64,000 nt of DNA from an uncultured Halomonas sp. (GTDB lineage Bacteria; Pseudomonadota; Gammaproteobacteria; Pseudomonadales; Halomonadaceae): assembly GCF_947500835.1 (NCBI RefSeq), contig NZ_CANMTQ010000005.1, positions 1 to 64,000 on the forward strand, given 5' to 3'. This document shows, piece by piece, positions 52,659 through 60,816 of the stretch. The first letter of the stretch is position 1. Each line of letters begins with the position of its first letter. The notes under the pieces are model-generated. The model did no database searches, was not told where the DNA came from, and saw only the letters and a list, made by a program, of their open reading frames with translations. Position numbers and translations under genes: made by a program.

Positions 52659-53429
52659 TTACCAGCCACCGGATGCACCTCCGCCACCAAACCCACCGCC
52701 TCCGCCGCCGAAGCCGCCACCGCCGAAACCGCCGCCAGAGCCGCCACGTCCGATGGACGATCCGAGAAGTGCGCCGGCCAGCAGTCCACCGCGACCTCGC
52801 CGCCGCCCGCGGCCGCCTCCCCCGCCGCCACGGGAAATGAGCATGATGATGGCGAACATGATGAAGAACCAGATCGATGCAGGGCCTCCCTGACTTTCAT
52901 TATTCCTGGAAGCGCCACCCCGTGGCTCCGCCAAGGGGTCGCCGCCCAGTACCTGTACCATCGCCGCCGCCCCCTGGGTAATACCCTTGGCATAATCATC
53001 TTGCCTGAAGGCCGGTGTCATGATCTGGTTGATGATGATCGAAGACTGGGCATCCGTCAGCCGCCCTTCCAGTCCGTAACCCACCTCGATGCGCACCTTG
53101 CGCTCTTCCGGCGCGACGATCAGCAGGGCACCGTTGTCTTCACCCTTTTGCCCGATGCCCCACTGGCGACCCAGCTGATAGCCGTAGTCGGCGATATCAT
53201 AGCCCTGCAGGCTCGGCACGGTGACCACCACGACCTGCTCCGTGGATTGCTGCTCATGGGCCTCGAGCATCTCCGTCAGCTGGGCTTCCGTCTGCGGATC
53301 CAGCAGCTCGGCCTTATCGACCACTCGCCCGCTTAGCTCGGGGAATTCAGGCTGCTGAGCCTGAGCGCTAAGCGCCCAGAGCGGTAATAACAACAACAGC
53401 AGTAATGGTAGGCGTAGACAGGTAGCCAT
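52659..53429 (-). CDS. TPM-domain protein with glycine-rich tail
   Basis: A 256-residue protein. A signal peptide (to about residue 24) is followed by a TPM domain (FPELSGRVVDKAELLDPQTE and VVVVTVPSLQGYDIADYGYQ), one membrane helix (about 178-193) and a tail consisting largely of glycine with serine, arginine and phenylalanine. The domain is displayed outside the inner membrane. The start and the lemA stop overlap (TGATG). This lemA-TPM pairing is widespread and uncharacterised. Confidence 0.85.
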   Translation of the reverse strand: MATCLRLPLLLLLLLPLWALSAQAQQPEFPELSGRVVDKAELLDPQTEAQLTEMLEAHEQQSTEQVVVVTVPSLQGYDIADYGYQLGRQWGIGQKGEDNGALLIVAPEERKVRIEVGYGLEGRLTDAQSSIIINQIMTPAFRQDDYAKGITQGAAAMVQVLGGDPLAEPRGGASRNNESQGGPASIWFFIMFAIIMLISRGGGGGGRGRRRGRGGLLAGALLGSSIGRGGSGGGFGGGGFGGGGGGFGGGGASGGW

Positions 53430-54046
53430 CAGAATTCCACCTGAGGCGCCTGTTCCGCGTTCTCGGCGGTGGCCTCGAAGTTCTCGCGTATCGGCATGTC
53501 ACTGTACATAACGCTATGCCATATCCGGCCTGGGAAGGTACGAATCTCGGTGTTGTAGCGTTCTACAGCGGCAATGAAATCCCGCCGTGCGACCGAAATA
53601 CGATTTTCGGTGCCTTCAAGCTGGGATTGCAGCGCCAGGAAATTCTGGTTGGAGCGCAGCTCCGGATAGCGCTCGGAGACCGCCATCAAACGACTCAGCG
53701 CGCTGGTCAGCTGCCCTTGGGCCTGCTGGAATTGCTGCAGCTTCTGAGGGTTATCCAGCGTGTCCGCGTCGACTTGGATGGAGGTCGCCTTGGAGCGGGC
53801 CTCGATCACCGCCGTCAGGGTTTCCCGCTCCTGATCGGCGAATCCCTTGACCGTCTCTACCAGGTTGGGCACCAGATCCGCCCGGCGTTGGTACTGATTC
53901 TCGACCTGAGACCAGGCGGATTTCACCTGCTCATCCAGACGCGGAATGTTGTTGATGCCGCAGCCCGTCAGCACGAGCGCCATGAGTAGAAGCAGCGTCG
54001 AGCGCCAGAAGTGTCGGTAGGAAAGCATCGTTGGTTGCGTTGACAT
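53429..54046 (-). CDS. lemA: LemA-family lipoprotein
   Basis: A 205-residue LemA protein. The N-terminal membrane segment ends in LTGCG, a lipobox, so it may be a lipoprotein here. The family core follows (NNIPRLDEQVKSAWSQVENQ, RRADLVPNLVETVKGFADQE and RNFIAA-like RRDFIAAVERYN), forming long helices. LemA proteins are of unknown function and usually sit with TPM genes, as here. The gene leads a three-gene operon. GGA just before the ATG is a poor ribosome site, and a start six codons later is possible. Confidence 0.88.
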   Translation of the reverse strand: MSTQPTMLSYRHFWRSTLLLLMALVLTGCGINNIPRLDEQVKSAWSQVENQYQRRADLVPNLVETVKGFADQERETLTAVIEARSKATSIQVDADTLDNPQKLQQFQQAQGQLTSALSRLMAVSERYPELRSNQNFLALQSQLEGTENRISVARRDFIAAVERYNTEIRTFPGRIWHSVMYSDMPIRENFEATAENAEQAPQVEF

Positions 54047-54209
54047 TTTTCCGTTCGTTCCTGTCGTTACGTAAACAATAGGTAAACAAGGTACAGGTCG
54101 TGCTCTCGGGAGGGAAGACTCAGGTTTGGAAACCCATGAGGTTGCTGCTATCGTCCGGTGCCATCAACGTTCAACTATTCCAGGACGTTCAACCATGCAG
54201 AGGGTTTAC

Positions 54210-55043
54210 ATGTTCAAATCGCAGGCCAGACAGCGCTCGTCGTTTGAATATACAGCCTTGATTCGCGATTTTCTGCTATTCGCCTTATTGGGTGTCGCTT
54301 TTCTTGCTCAGGCCGATACCGCCAAAGAAAAGCCAAGCGTCAAGATTTTCGCCGCTGCCTCACTGACCGATGCTCTGAACGAAGCCATCGACCGCTATGA
54401 GTCCCAGCATGATGTGGATATCGTGCCGGTTTACGCGTCATCCTCTACCGCTGCCCGTCAAATTGCCAGCGGCGCGCCCGCGGAGCTGTTTTTTTCCGCC
54501 AACGTACAGTGGATGAACTGGTTGCCGGATCAAGGCATTGAACTGGACTCGCGAATCAATCTGTTGCAGAACCATCTCGTCCTCATCGCTCCCAAGGGGC
54601 GTGATCTGCCCGCCTTTACCCCAGGAAACGACGGAAAGCTCATCTCGCTGCTTGACGGTCAAGAGCGTTTATCCGTGGGCGATCCGGATCATGTGCCGGC
54701 GGGCATCTATTCCAGACAGGCGCTGCAGTCGCTGGGTGAATGGGATGCACTCGAGTCGCGACTGGCTCGGGCCGATAATGTTCGAGCGGCTCTGGCGTTA
54801 GTAGAAAGAGAGGAAACGCCTCTGGGCATCGTCTACCGGACCGATGCCAAGGCCAGTGACAAGGTCGATCAACTCGGCCTGTTCCCGGATGACAGTCACG
54901 CTCCAATCGTCTATCCGTTGGCGCTGGTCAATCTACCTGCCAGTGAATCTGCCCAGGCATTTCGTCAGTGGCTGGAAAGCGACGAGGCCTTGGCGATCTT
55001 CGCCGACTTCGGCTTCGCTGCGGCCCGGAACTCCAGCCCCTGA
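54210..55043 (+). CDS. modA: Molybdate-binding periplasmic protein
   Basis: A 277-residue binding protein. A signal sequence (to about residue 36, ending AQA) precedes VKIFAAASLTDALNEAIDRY, the hallmark of ModA, and PVYASSSTAARQIASGAPAE and GDPDHVPAGIYSRQAL follow. It captures molybdate (or tungstate) for ModB. The open frame extends 28 codons upstream; GAGGG five bases before this ATG decides the start, although an ATG five codons earlier is also possible. First gene of modABC. Confidence 0.9.
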   Translation: MFKSQARQRSSFEYTALIRDFLLFALLGVAFLAQADTAKEKPSVKIFAAASLTDALNEAIDRYESQHDVDIVPVYASSSTAARQIASGAPAELFFSANVQWMNWLPDQGIELDSRINLLQNHLVLIAPKGRDLPAFTPGNDGKLISLLDGQERLSVGDPDHVPAGIYSRQALQSLGEWDALESRLARADNVRAALALVEREETPLGIVYRTDAKASDKVDQLGLFPDDSHAPIVYPLALVNLPASESAQAFRQWLESDEALAIFADFGFAAARNSSP

Positions 55044-55058
55044 GCACGAGGCAACAGC

Positions 55059-55754
55059 ATGCTTTCCGATGCCGAGTGGCAGGCCATCCTCATCAGCCTC
55101 AAGATCGCGGGCACTGCGGTCGGCTGGATCATGGTGCCCGGTATTGCGCTAGCCTGGCTCATGGCCCGCTACGAGTTTCGCGGCAAGGCGCTGCTCGATG
55201 GCGTGATGCACCTGCCCCTGGTGCTGCCCCCGGTGGTGGTCGGCTACCTGCTGCTGATTTCGCTGGGCCGTCAGGGCTTTATGGGGCAGTGGTTGAATCA
55301 TTGGTTCGGCATCACCTTGCCCTTCACCTGGCAAGGCGCGGCGGTGGCCGGAGGGATCATGGCCTTTCCGCTGCTGGTGCGGGCCGTGCGTCTATCTCTC
55401 GAGGCGGTGGATGTGAAACTCGAGGCCGCGGCCAGCACCTTGGGCGCTAATCGTTGGCGGGTGTTCTTCACCATTACCCTGCCCCTGGCATTTCCCGGGC
55501 TCCTGACCGGTACGGTGTTGGCTTTTGCCCGGGCGCTGTCCGAATTCGGCGCGACCATCACCTTTGCCTCGAACATTCCCGGCGAGACCCGCACCCTGCC
55601 TCTGGCGCTCTATACGCTGATCCAGTCTCCGGGCAAGGAAGACGCGGCCGCACGCCTGTGCGCCATCGCCATCATGATCGCCATGCTGTCACTACTGACC
55701 TCGGAATGGCTGGCGCGCAAGGCCAAGCGACGACTGCGAGAACGTGATGGCTAA
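55059..55754 (+). CDS. modB: Molybdate ABC transporter permease
   Basis: A 231-residue inner-membrane permease with about five or six helices and the EAA loop AASTLGANRWRVFFTITLPL that contacts ModC. FARALSEFGATITFASNIPGE is typical of ModB. GAGG precedes the ATG. It overlaps modC by eight bases. Confidence 0.92.
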   Translation: MLSDAEWQAILISLKIAGTAVGWIMVPGIALAWLMARYEFRGKALLDGVMHLPLVLPPVVVGYLLLISLGRQGFMGQWLNHWFGITLPFTWQGAAVAGGIMAFPLLVRAVRLSLEAVDVKLEAAASTLGANRWRVFFTITLPLAFPGLLTGTVLAFARALSEFGATITFASNIPGETRTLPLALYTLIQSPGKEDAAARLCAIAIMIAMLSLLTSEWLARKAKRRLRERDG

Positions 55755-56898
55755 GAATACTCACGCCCCCTTGTCCCGCTCTCAGACCAATGCGGGAGAC
55801 GACGCCCCTTCTGCGTCCTCAACCGGACTCAGTGTTGCGGTCGAAAAGCGCCTGGGGGATTTCACGCTCAAGACATCCCTTGAGGTGCCCGCCACCGGGG
55901 TCACCGCCCTATTCGGCGCCTCGGGCAGCGGCAAGACCAGCCTGCTGCGCCTGATCGCCGGGCTCGACACGCCGGATAGCGGCTTTATTCGTATCGGCCA
56001 GCAAACCCTGGTGGATACTCAGCACGATATAGTGATGCCACCACACCAGCGCCGGCTGGGTGTCGTCTTTCAGGAAGCGCGCCTATTTCCCCACTACAAG
56101 GTACGGGGCAACCTCGCCTACGGCATGCGCACAAGCGCAGGATCACGCTTCGATACCATCGTTGCCTTATTAGGCATAAAGCCCTTGCTGAATCGCTTCC
56201 CCGCCACCCTCTCCGGCGGCGAAGCAAGGCGCGTAGCAATCGGCCGGGCGCTGCTGACCGATCCGCATCTATTGTTGATGGACGAGCCCCTGACCGGCCT
56301 CGACGGGCCTCGCAAACAAGAGCTATTGCGTTACATTGCGCGCCTGGCCAGGGACATCGATATTCCCATCGTCTATGTCAGCCATGACCCGGACGAACTG
56401 ATCGCCATTGCCGATCATCTGATACTGCTCGATCAGGGCCGCCTGCTTGCCCACGGCCCTTTGGATGAACTGCTTTTGCGCTTTGATCTCACCGAATACC
56501 TGGGCGGATTCGATGCTGCCTCAGTCGTCACCGCCACCATCGACGAGCATGATCATCCTTACGCCCTGACCCAGCTGCGTCTGGAGGACGGTCAGTGCCT
56601 GACCATTCCCATTGTCGACAAGCCCCTTGGCACCGCGCTGCGCCTGCGCATTCCGGTACGCGATGTGGCCCTGGCCCTATCCACATCCGAGCAGGTCAGC
56701 TACCGCAACCAGCTCAGCGCCAGCGTGGAACAGATCGGCCTGGTGGCCGGCAACAAGACCTCCGTCGAACTGCGCCTGCGGGTCGGCGAGCAAATACTGC
56801 GCGCGCGCCTGACGCGCAAGTCCTTCGATGAATTGAAGATAAAGGAAGGCATGCCAATCGTGGCGCTGATACGCAGCGTGGCCTTTGATACGCGCTAG
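55747..56898 (+). CDS. modC: Molybdate ABC transporter ATP-binding protein
   Basis: A 383-residue ATPase. Walker A is GASGSGKTS, the Q-loop VVFQEARLFPHYKVRGNL, the signature LSGGEARRVAIGRALL, Walker B LLLMDEPLTGLD. The C-terminal part (about 300-380) contains a molybdate-binding MOP-like domain (SARNQLSASVEQI-like and VELRLRVGEQILRARLT). It has an unusual N-terminal extension of about 30 polar residues before the ATPase fold. A GTG three bases upstream is also in frame; the ATG overlaps the end of modB. No ModE-type operator was identified before modA. Confidence 0.88.
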   Translation: MAKNTHAPLSRSQTNAGDDAPSASSTGLSVAVEKRLGDFTLKTSLEVPATGVTALFGASGSGKTSLLRLIAGLDTPDSGFIRIGQQTLVDTQHDIVMPPHQRRLGVVFQEARLFPHYKVRGNLAYGMRTSAGSRFDTIVALLGIKPLLNRFPATLSGGEARRVAIGRALLTDPHLLLMDEPLTGLDGPRKQELLRYIARLARDIDIPIVYVSHDPDELIAIADHLILLDQGRLLAHGPLDELLLRFDLTEYLGGFDAASVVTATIDEHDHPYALTQLRLEDGQCLTIPIVDKPLGTALRLRIPVRDVALALSTSEQVSYRNQLSASVEQIGLVAGNKTSVELRLRVGEQILRARLTRKSFDELKIKEGMPIVALIRSVAFDTR

Positions 56899-57021
56899 GG
56901 GCGATGGCTATTCAGCATTAAGAAGATTATCGATAACGATCTTCCTTGTTCTACGCTGGATCTTGAGTAATTGCTCTTTCATCTGCATGTAATGTATTCC
57001 CACTCGTCAAAAAGGACACTC

Positions 57022-57822
57022 ATGGATCTCAATATCCAAGGACGCAAGGCGCTGGTGACCGGCGCCGACTCAGGAATAGGTTTCGCGACGGCTCGGCAAC
57101 TGTTGGCCGAAGGTGTCACCGTGGTGATGTCGGATCTGGAACAAGACGCCCTCGACGCCGCGGCAGCCAAGCTGGATGCCAAGGAGGGCCAGCTACATGC
57201 CTTCGCCGCGGACGTATCCGACACCTCCTCGGTTCAGGCGCTCAAGAAGCGTGTCGCCGAGGCCGTCGGTGAGATCGACATCCTGGTGCAGGGGGCGGGT
57301 ATACACGGCCCTGATGGGCTTTTTCACGAAATCGATGAAGCCGGGTGGCAGCGGACACTGGACGTCAATCTGATGGGGCCAATGCGGGTACTGCAGGCGT
57401 TTTTGTCGGATCTGCGCAGCGGCGGCTGGGGGCGACTGGTCTTCATCTCCTCGGAAGACGCGGTGCAGCCCTACGACGACGAGCTTCCCTACTGCGCCGC
57501 CAAGGCCGGGCTTCTATCCGTTGCCCGCGGGCTGTCCCGCAGCTACGCCAAGGAAGGATTGCTGGTGAACACGGTATCGCCGGCCTTCATCGCGACACCC
57601 ATGACCGACGAGATGATGGATAAGCTGGCCGAACAACGCTCGATCAGCCGGGACGAGGCAATTCAATCCTTTTTGAAAGAAGAACGCCCCTTCATGGAAT
57701 TGGGTCGACGCGGCGAGCCGGAGGAAGTGGCGGCGGTCATTGCCTTTTTATGCTCGGATAAAGCCAGCTTCGTCAATGGTGCCAACTATCGGGTCGATTC
57801 CGGTGCGGTTGCCACGATCTAG
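57022..57822 (+). CDS. Short-chain dehydrogenase/reductase
   Basis: A 266-residue SDR of the classical type. The cofactor loop is TGADSGIGFATAR, the structural NAG-like motif is GAGIHG, and the catalytic residues are Ser in FISSEDA and Tyr-Lys in PYCAAKAG. NTVSPAFIATPMTDEMM is the usual C-terminal pattern. It reduces or oxidises an alcohol with NAD(P); the substrate is unknown. AAAAGGA before this ATG decides the start. It is a single-gene unit between modC and the convergent fru operon. Confidence 0.87.
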   Translation: MDLNIQGRKALVTGADSGIGFATARQLLAEGVTVVMSDLEQDALDAAAAKLDAKEGQLHAFAADVSDTSSVQALKKRVAEAVGEIDILVQGAGIHGPDGLFHEIDEAGWQRTLDVNLMGPMRVLQAFLSDLRSGGWGRLVFISSEDAVQPYDDELPYCAAKAGLLSVARGLSRSYAKEGLLVNTVSPAFIATPMTDEMMDKLAEQRSISRDEAIQSFLKEERPFMELGRRGEPEEVAAVIAFLCSDKASFVNGANYRVDSGAVATI

Positions 57823-57934
57823 GTAAATACAGGACGCGCCCTTGGCCTGAATATGCCACGCAAAGACGATCGCCACCCAATGACACCGGCGCCAAGGGGC
57901 GCCGATTCATTACTTGCCAGGCCATCAGAAGCGA

Positions 57935-59824
57935 TCAGGTACTGGCTTCGACGGACAAGGTTTGTTCGCTGCGCTTGATCATGGCGTAGCCAAAGCCCGT
58001 CACAAGAGAACCGATCGCGATGGCGGCCAGATACAGTAGCGCTGGCGAGATGGCATTGGGAATCAGCAAGACGAAGATCCCGCCATGAGGCGCCATCAGC
58101 TTTGCGCCGAACAGCATCGACAGCGCCCCGGTGATCGCCCCGCCGATCATGGCAACGGGAATCACCCGCAACGGGTCCTTTGCCGCAAAGGGAATCGCGC
58201 CTTCACTGATGAAGCAAAGCCCCAGCACGAAAGAGGCCTTGCCTGCCTCGCGCTCGGCTTGGGCGAACTTGCTGCGGGCAACGAAGGTGGCAATGCCCAT
58301 GCCGATGGCGGGCACCATGCCGGCGGCCATGATCGCCGCCATCGGCGCATAGGTTTCCGAGGCCAGCAAGCCGACGCCAAAGGTGTAGGCGGCCTTGTTG
58401 ACAGGGCCACCCATGTCGAAGCACATCATGGCGCCGAGCAGGATACCCAGCAGCACCGCGTTAGTCGAGCCCATGGTTTCGAGAAAATGGGTCAGACCGG
58501 CAAGTATCGCCGCGACCGGCTCGCCGATCAGATAGATCATGACGAGGCCTGTCACCAGACTCGCCACCAGCGGAATGATCAGAATTGGTTTGAGGGATTC
58601 CACACTCGACGGCAGCTTGACGTAGCGAATGACCGCCTTGGCCACGTAGCCCGCCAGAAAGCCAGCGATGATCCCGCCGATGAAACCGGAGCCGATGTCC
58701 GCCGCCAGCCAACCGCCGATCATACCCGGGGCGATGCCCGGCCGGTCCGCAATGGAATAGGCGATATAGCCTGCCAACACCGGAATCATCAGCTGGAAGG
58801 CACTATCGCCGCCGATCTTCATCAACGCCGCGGCCAGTGTGCCTTCTTCTTTGAAAGCCTCGATGCCGAACACGAAAGAGAGCGCGATCAAAAGACCGCC
58901 CGCCACCACCATGGGCAGCATGAAGGAGACCCCGGTCAGCAGGTGCTTGTAAACGCCCTTTTCCTTGACGCTTTTCTTGCGTTCGCGGTCATCGCCTGAA
59001 TTTGATGCTTGCGCTTCTACCTCGGCCCCGGCTAGGGCCTCTTCGACGGTTTGCTGAGGCTTCTTGAGAGCGGTGCCGGTAGAGGTTCGCCATATGCGTT
59101 TGCCCGCAAAACGAGTCGGATCGACTTCGATGTCACAAGCCAGAATGACCAGGTCCGCGGCGCGTATCTCCTCCTCGGTCAGCGCATCTTGAGCACCCAC
59201 AGAGCCTTGGGTCTCGACCCGCATGTTGTATCCCAGCCGGCGACCACCTTCCGCCAGCGCCTCGGCGGCCATGAAGGTATGCGCCACCCCGGTGGGACAC
59301 GCGGTCACCGCGACGATATTCTTGGTCGATGCCCCCGACGCGGCTTCGGGCGTCTGTAAAGCGCCTGGCGCATGTCCGGGCGCATGTTCGGACGCCGATA
59401 AAGAGCCTGGCGCATGTCCGGGCGCCGATACAGCGCCTGGCGCGGCTTCGGACGCCGATAAAGAGCCTGGCGCATGTTCAGGCGCGGCCTCGGGCGCCTT
59501 AGAAAGCGGCGCCCTATAAATAGCCGCTTCCCGGCTGGCTCGCTCGAGAAAGCCCGCCGGGTCCGGCAGCGCCTGGTCGATCGCGGCCTGAAACAGCCGC
59601 TTGCCTTCGAAACGCTGCGGCTCCGGAACATGATCCGCCGCGACGACGATCAGCTCCGCGGCCTCGATGGCATCCTGGCTTGCCGGGGTCAAAGGTTCGA
59701 GCTCGCCGTGCATTTCCACCGTGACTTTCCAGTCGCGGCGTTTTGCCGCCTGTTCCAGGCGCCGAGCAGCCAGGAAGGTCGTCGCCATACCGCTCGGGCA
59801 GGCGGTAACGAGGATTACATTCAT
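57935..59824 (-). CDS. fruA: Fructose PTS permease, EIIB'BC
   Basis: A 629-residue fructose-specific permease. Two EIIB domains come first: a variant one (TACPSG, C9, 1-100) and the phosphorylated one (TACPTGVAHTFMAA, C176). A linker of about 60 residues rich in Ala, Pro, Gly and His-Ala-Pro-Gly repeats (about 107-167) joins them. The C-terminal EIIC membrane domain (about 290-625) has eight to nine helices and MCFDMGGPVNKAAYTFGVGL. It imports fructose and phosphorylates it at C1. The start overlaps the stop of fruK by three bases. Confidence 0.92.
   Translation of the reverse strand: MNVILVTACPSGMATTFLAARRLEQAAKRRDWKVTVEMHGELEPLTPASQDAIEAAELIVVAADHVPEPQRFEGKRLFQAAIDQALPDPAGFLERASREAAIYRAPLSKAPEAAPEHAPGSLSASEAAPGAVSAPGHAPGSLSASEHAPGHAPGALQTPEAASGASTKNIVAVTACPTGVAHTFMAAEALAEGGRRLGYNMRVETQGSVGAQDALTEEEIRAADLVILACDIEVDPTRFAGKRIWRTSTGTALKKPQQTVEEALAGAEVEAQASNSGDDRERKKSVKEKGVYKHLLTGVSFMLPMVVAGGLLIALSFVFGIEAFKEEGTLAAALMKIGGDSAFQLMIPVLAGYIAYSIADRPGIAPGMIGGWLAADIGSGFIGGIIAGFLAGYVAKAVIRYVKLPSSVESLKPILIIPLVASLVTGLVMIYLIGEPVAAILAGLTHFLETMGSTNAVLLGILLGAMMCFDMGGPVNKAAYTFGVGLLASETYAPMAAIMAAGMVPAIGMGIATFVARSKFAQAEREAGKASFVLGLCFISEGAIPFAAKDPLRVIPVAMIGGAITGALSMLFGAKLMAPHGGIFVLLIPNAISPALLYLAAIAIGSLVTGFGYAMIKRSEQTLSVEAST
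59341..59493. repeat. Tandem repeats within fruA encoding the linker
   Basis: An array with a 60-base period: the block GACGCCGATAAAGAGCCTGG occurs at 59391 and again at 59451. Each period contains two related units of about 30 bases, with partial copies at the edges. In the fruA frame it encodes HAPGSLSASE-type units between the two EIIB domains. A whole unit keeps the frame, so copy number can change without breaking the gene. Confidence 0.85.
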
Positions 59825-60816
59825 GCAAATGCTCCTTTTGCATTGGCGTTACCCTCTTCCAGACAACGCACATGGGTCTGAGATTGAAGTCGATCGAAAT
59901 CCTCGGCGCGAGGATCGCCGACCCCGACATGACGCACGGCGTCCGCGGAGAGCGCCGTGGCCAGACGCAGCGTCTCCTCTGCGGGCAGATCAATAAGCAC
60001 GCCGTGCAACATGGCGGCAAGCAGGGTGTCTCCTGCGCAGACGGTGCTGACCACGTTCACCCTGGGCGGCTTGGCAAGCCACACACCGCGCCGGCTGACC
60101 CACAGCACGCCATCGCTGCCGGCGGAGATCAGGGCCTCTTCGATGCCCGTATCAAAGAGTCGTTTGGCGGCCTTCAAACGTGCAGATTCACTTTCCAGTG
60201 TCGCGCCTGCCCAGGCCGCAAGCTCCTGTTCGTTGGGCTTGACCGCGCTGGGCTTGCACGCTTTGGGCAGGAGGTCGATGGCGGCAGTCAGCGCCGGGCC
60301 GCTGGTATCGACCCAGACAGGCAATCCCTGCTCACGCAGCCGGCTAATCAGGCTCGCCAGATCCCTTGGTTCGATGCCTGGCGGCAAACTGCCCGCAATC
60401 ACCACCGCGTCCGGGCGGCGCATCGAATCCCTGGCGCTGACATCGAGATCATCGAGCAACTGCTGCCATGCTTCCTGGTTTACGTTCGCCCCCGGCCCAT
60501 TGATGTCTGTGACCCGCCCGCCCCGTTCGGAAATCTTGGCATTGATACGGGTCTGACCCGGCACTCGCAGGAAGGCATCCTTCACCCCGAGATCGGTGAA
60601 GGCACGCACAAACGGCGCGTCGTTGTCGGCGCCGAGAAATCCCGACACCGTCACCTCATGGCCCAGGGCTACCAGCACCCGAGCCACGTTGACGCCCTTT
60701 CCTGCGGCATCCAGACGGGTGGACTCGGTGCGATTGACCTCCCCCAGGGCAAGAGTTTCCAGGCCAACTGCCAAATCCAGGGCCGGGTTGAGACTCAGCG
60801 TGAGGATTCTGGCCAT
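59821..60816 (-). CDS. fruK: 1-phosphofructokinase
   Basis: A 331-residue PfkB-family sugar kinase. LNPALDLAVGLETL is the conserved N-terminus, GKGVNVARVLVALG the substrate site, and VVSTVCAGDTLLAAMLHG the PfkB signature with the catalytic aspartate (GD) and anion hole. It phosphorylates fructose-1-phosphate to fructose-1,6-bisphosphate. It overlaps fruB by one base and fruA by four bases, so the three are one operon. Confidence 0.93.
   Translation of the reverse strand: MARILTLSLNPALDLAVGLETLALGEVNRTESTRLDAAGKGVNVARVLVALGHEVTVSGFLGADNDAPFVRAFTDLGVKDAFLRVPGQTRINAKISERGGRVTDINGPGANVNQEAWQQLLDDLDVSARDSMRRPDAVVIAGSLPPGIEPRDLASLISRLREQGLPVWVDTSGPALTAAIDLLPKACKPSAVKPNEQELAAWAGATLESESARLKAAKRLFDTGIEEALISAGSDGVLWVSRRGVWLAKPPRVNVVSTVCAGDTLLAAMLHGVLIDLPAEETLRLATALSADAVRHVGVGDPRAEDFDRLQSQTHVRCLEEGNANAKGAFA

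Noticed and set aside
54047..54209. ModE operator before modA
   Set aside because: No sequence close to the known ModE palindrome was seen; TAAACA repeats here do not match it.
57887..57904. CGGCGCC/GGCGCCG hairpin between the SDR gene and fruA
   Set aside because: The stem is good, but there is no T tract on either strand; a function as a terminator is not supported.
58085..58999. Plus-strand open frame of 304 codons opposite fruA
   Set aside because: The composition is rich in His, Gly, Asp and Arg without a domain, typical of the shadow of a membrane-protein gene; fruA is intact on the other strand.
59341..59493. CRISPR-like array
   Set aside because: The repeats are contiguous and in frame inside fruA with no unique spacers, so this is a coding tandem repeat.
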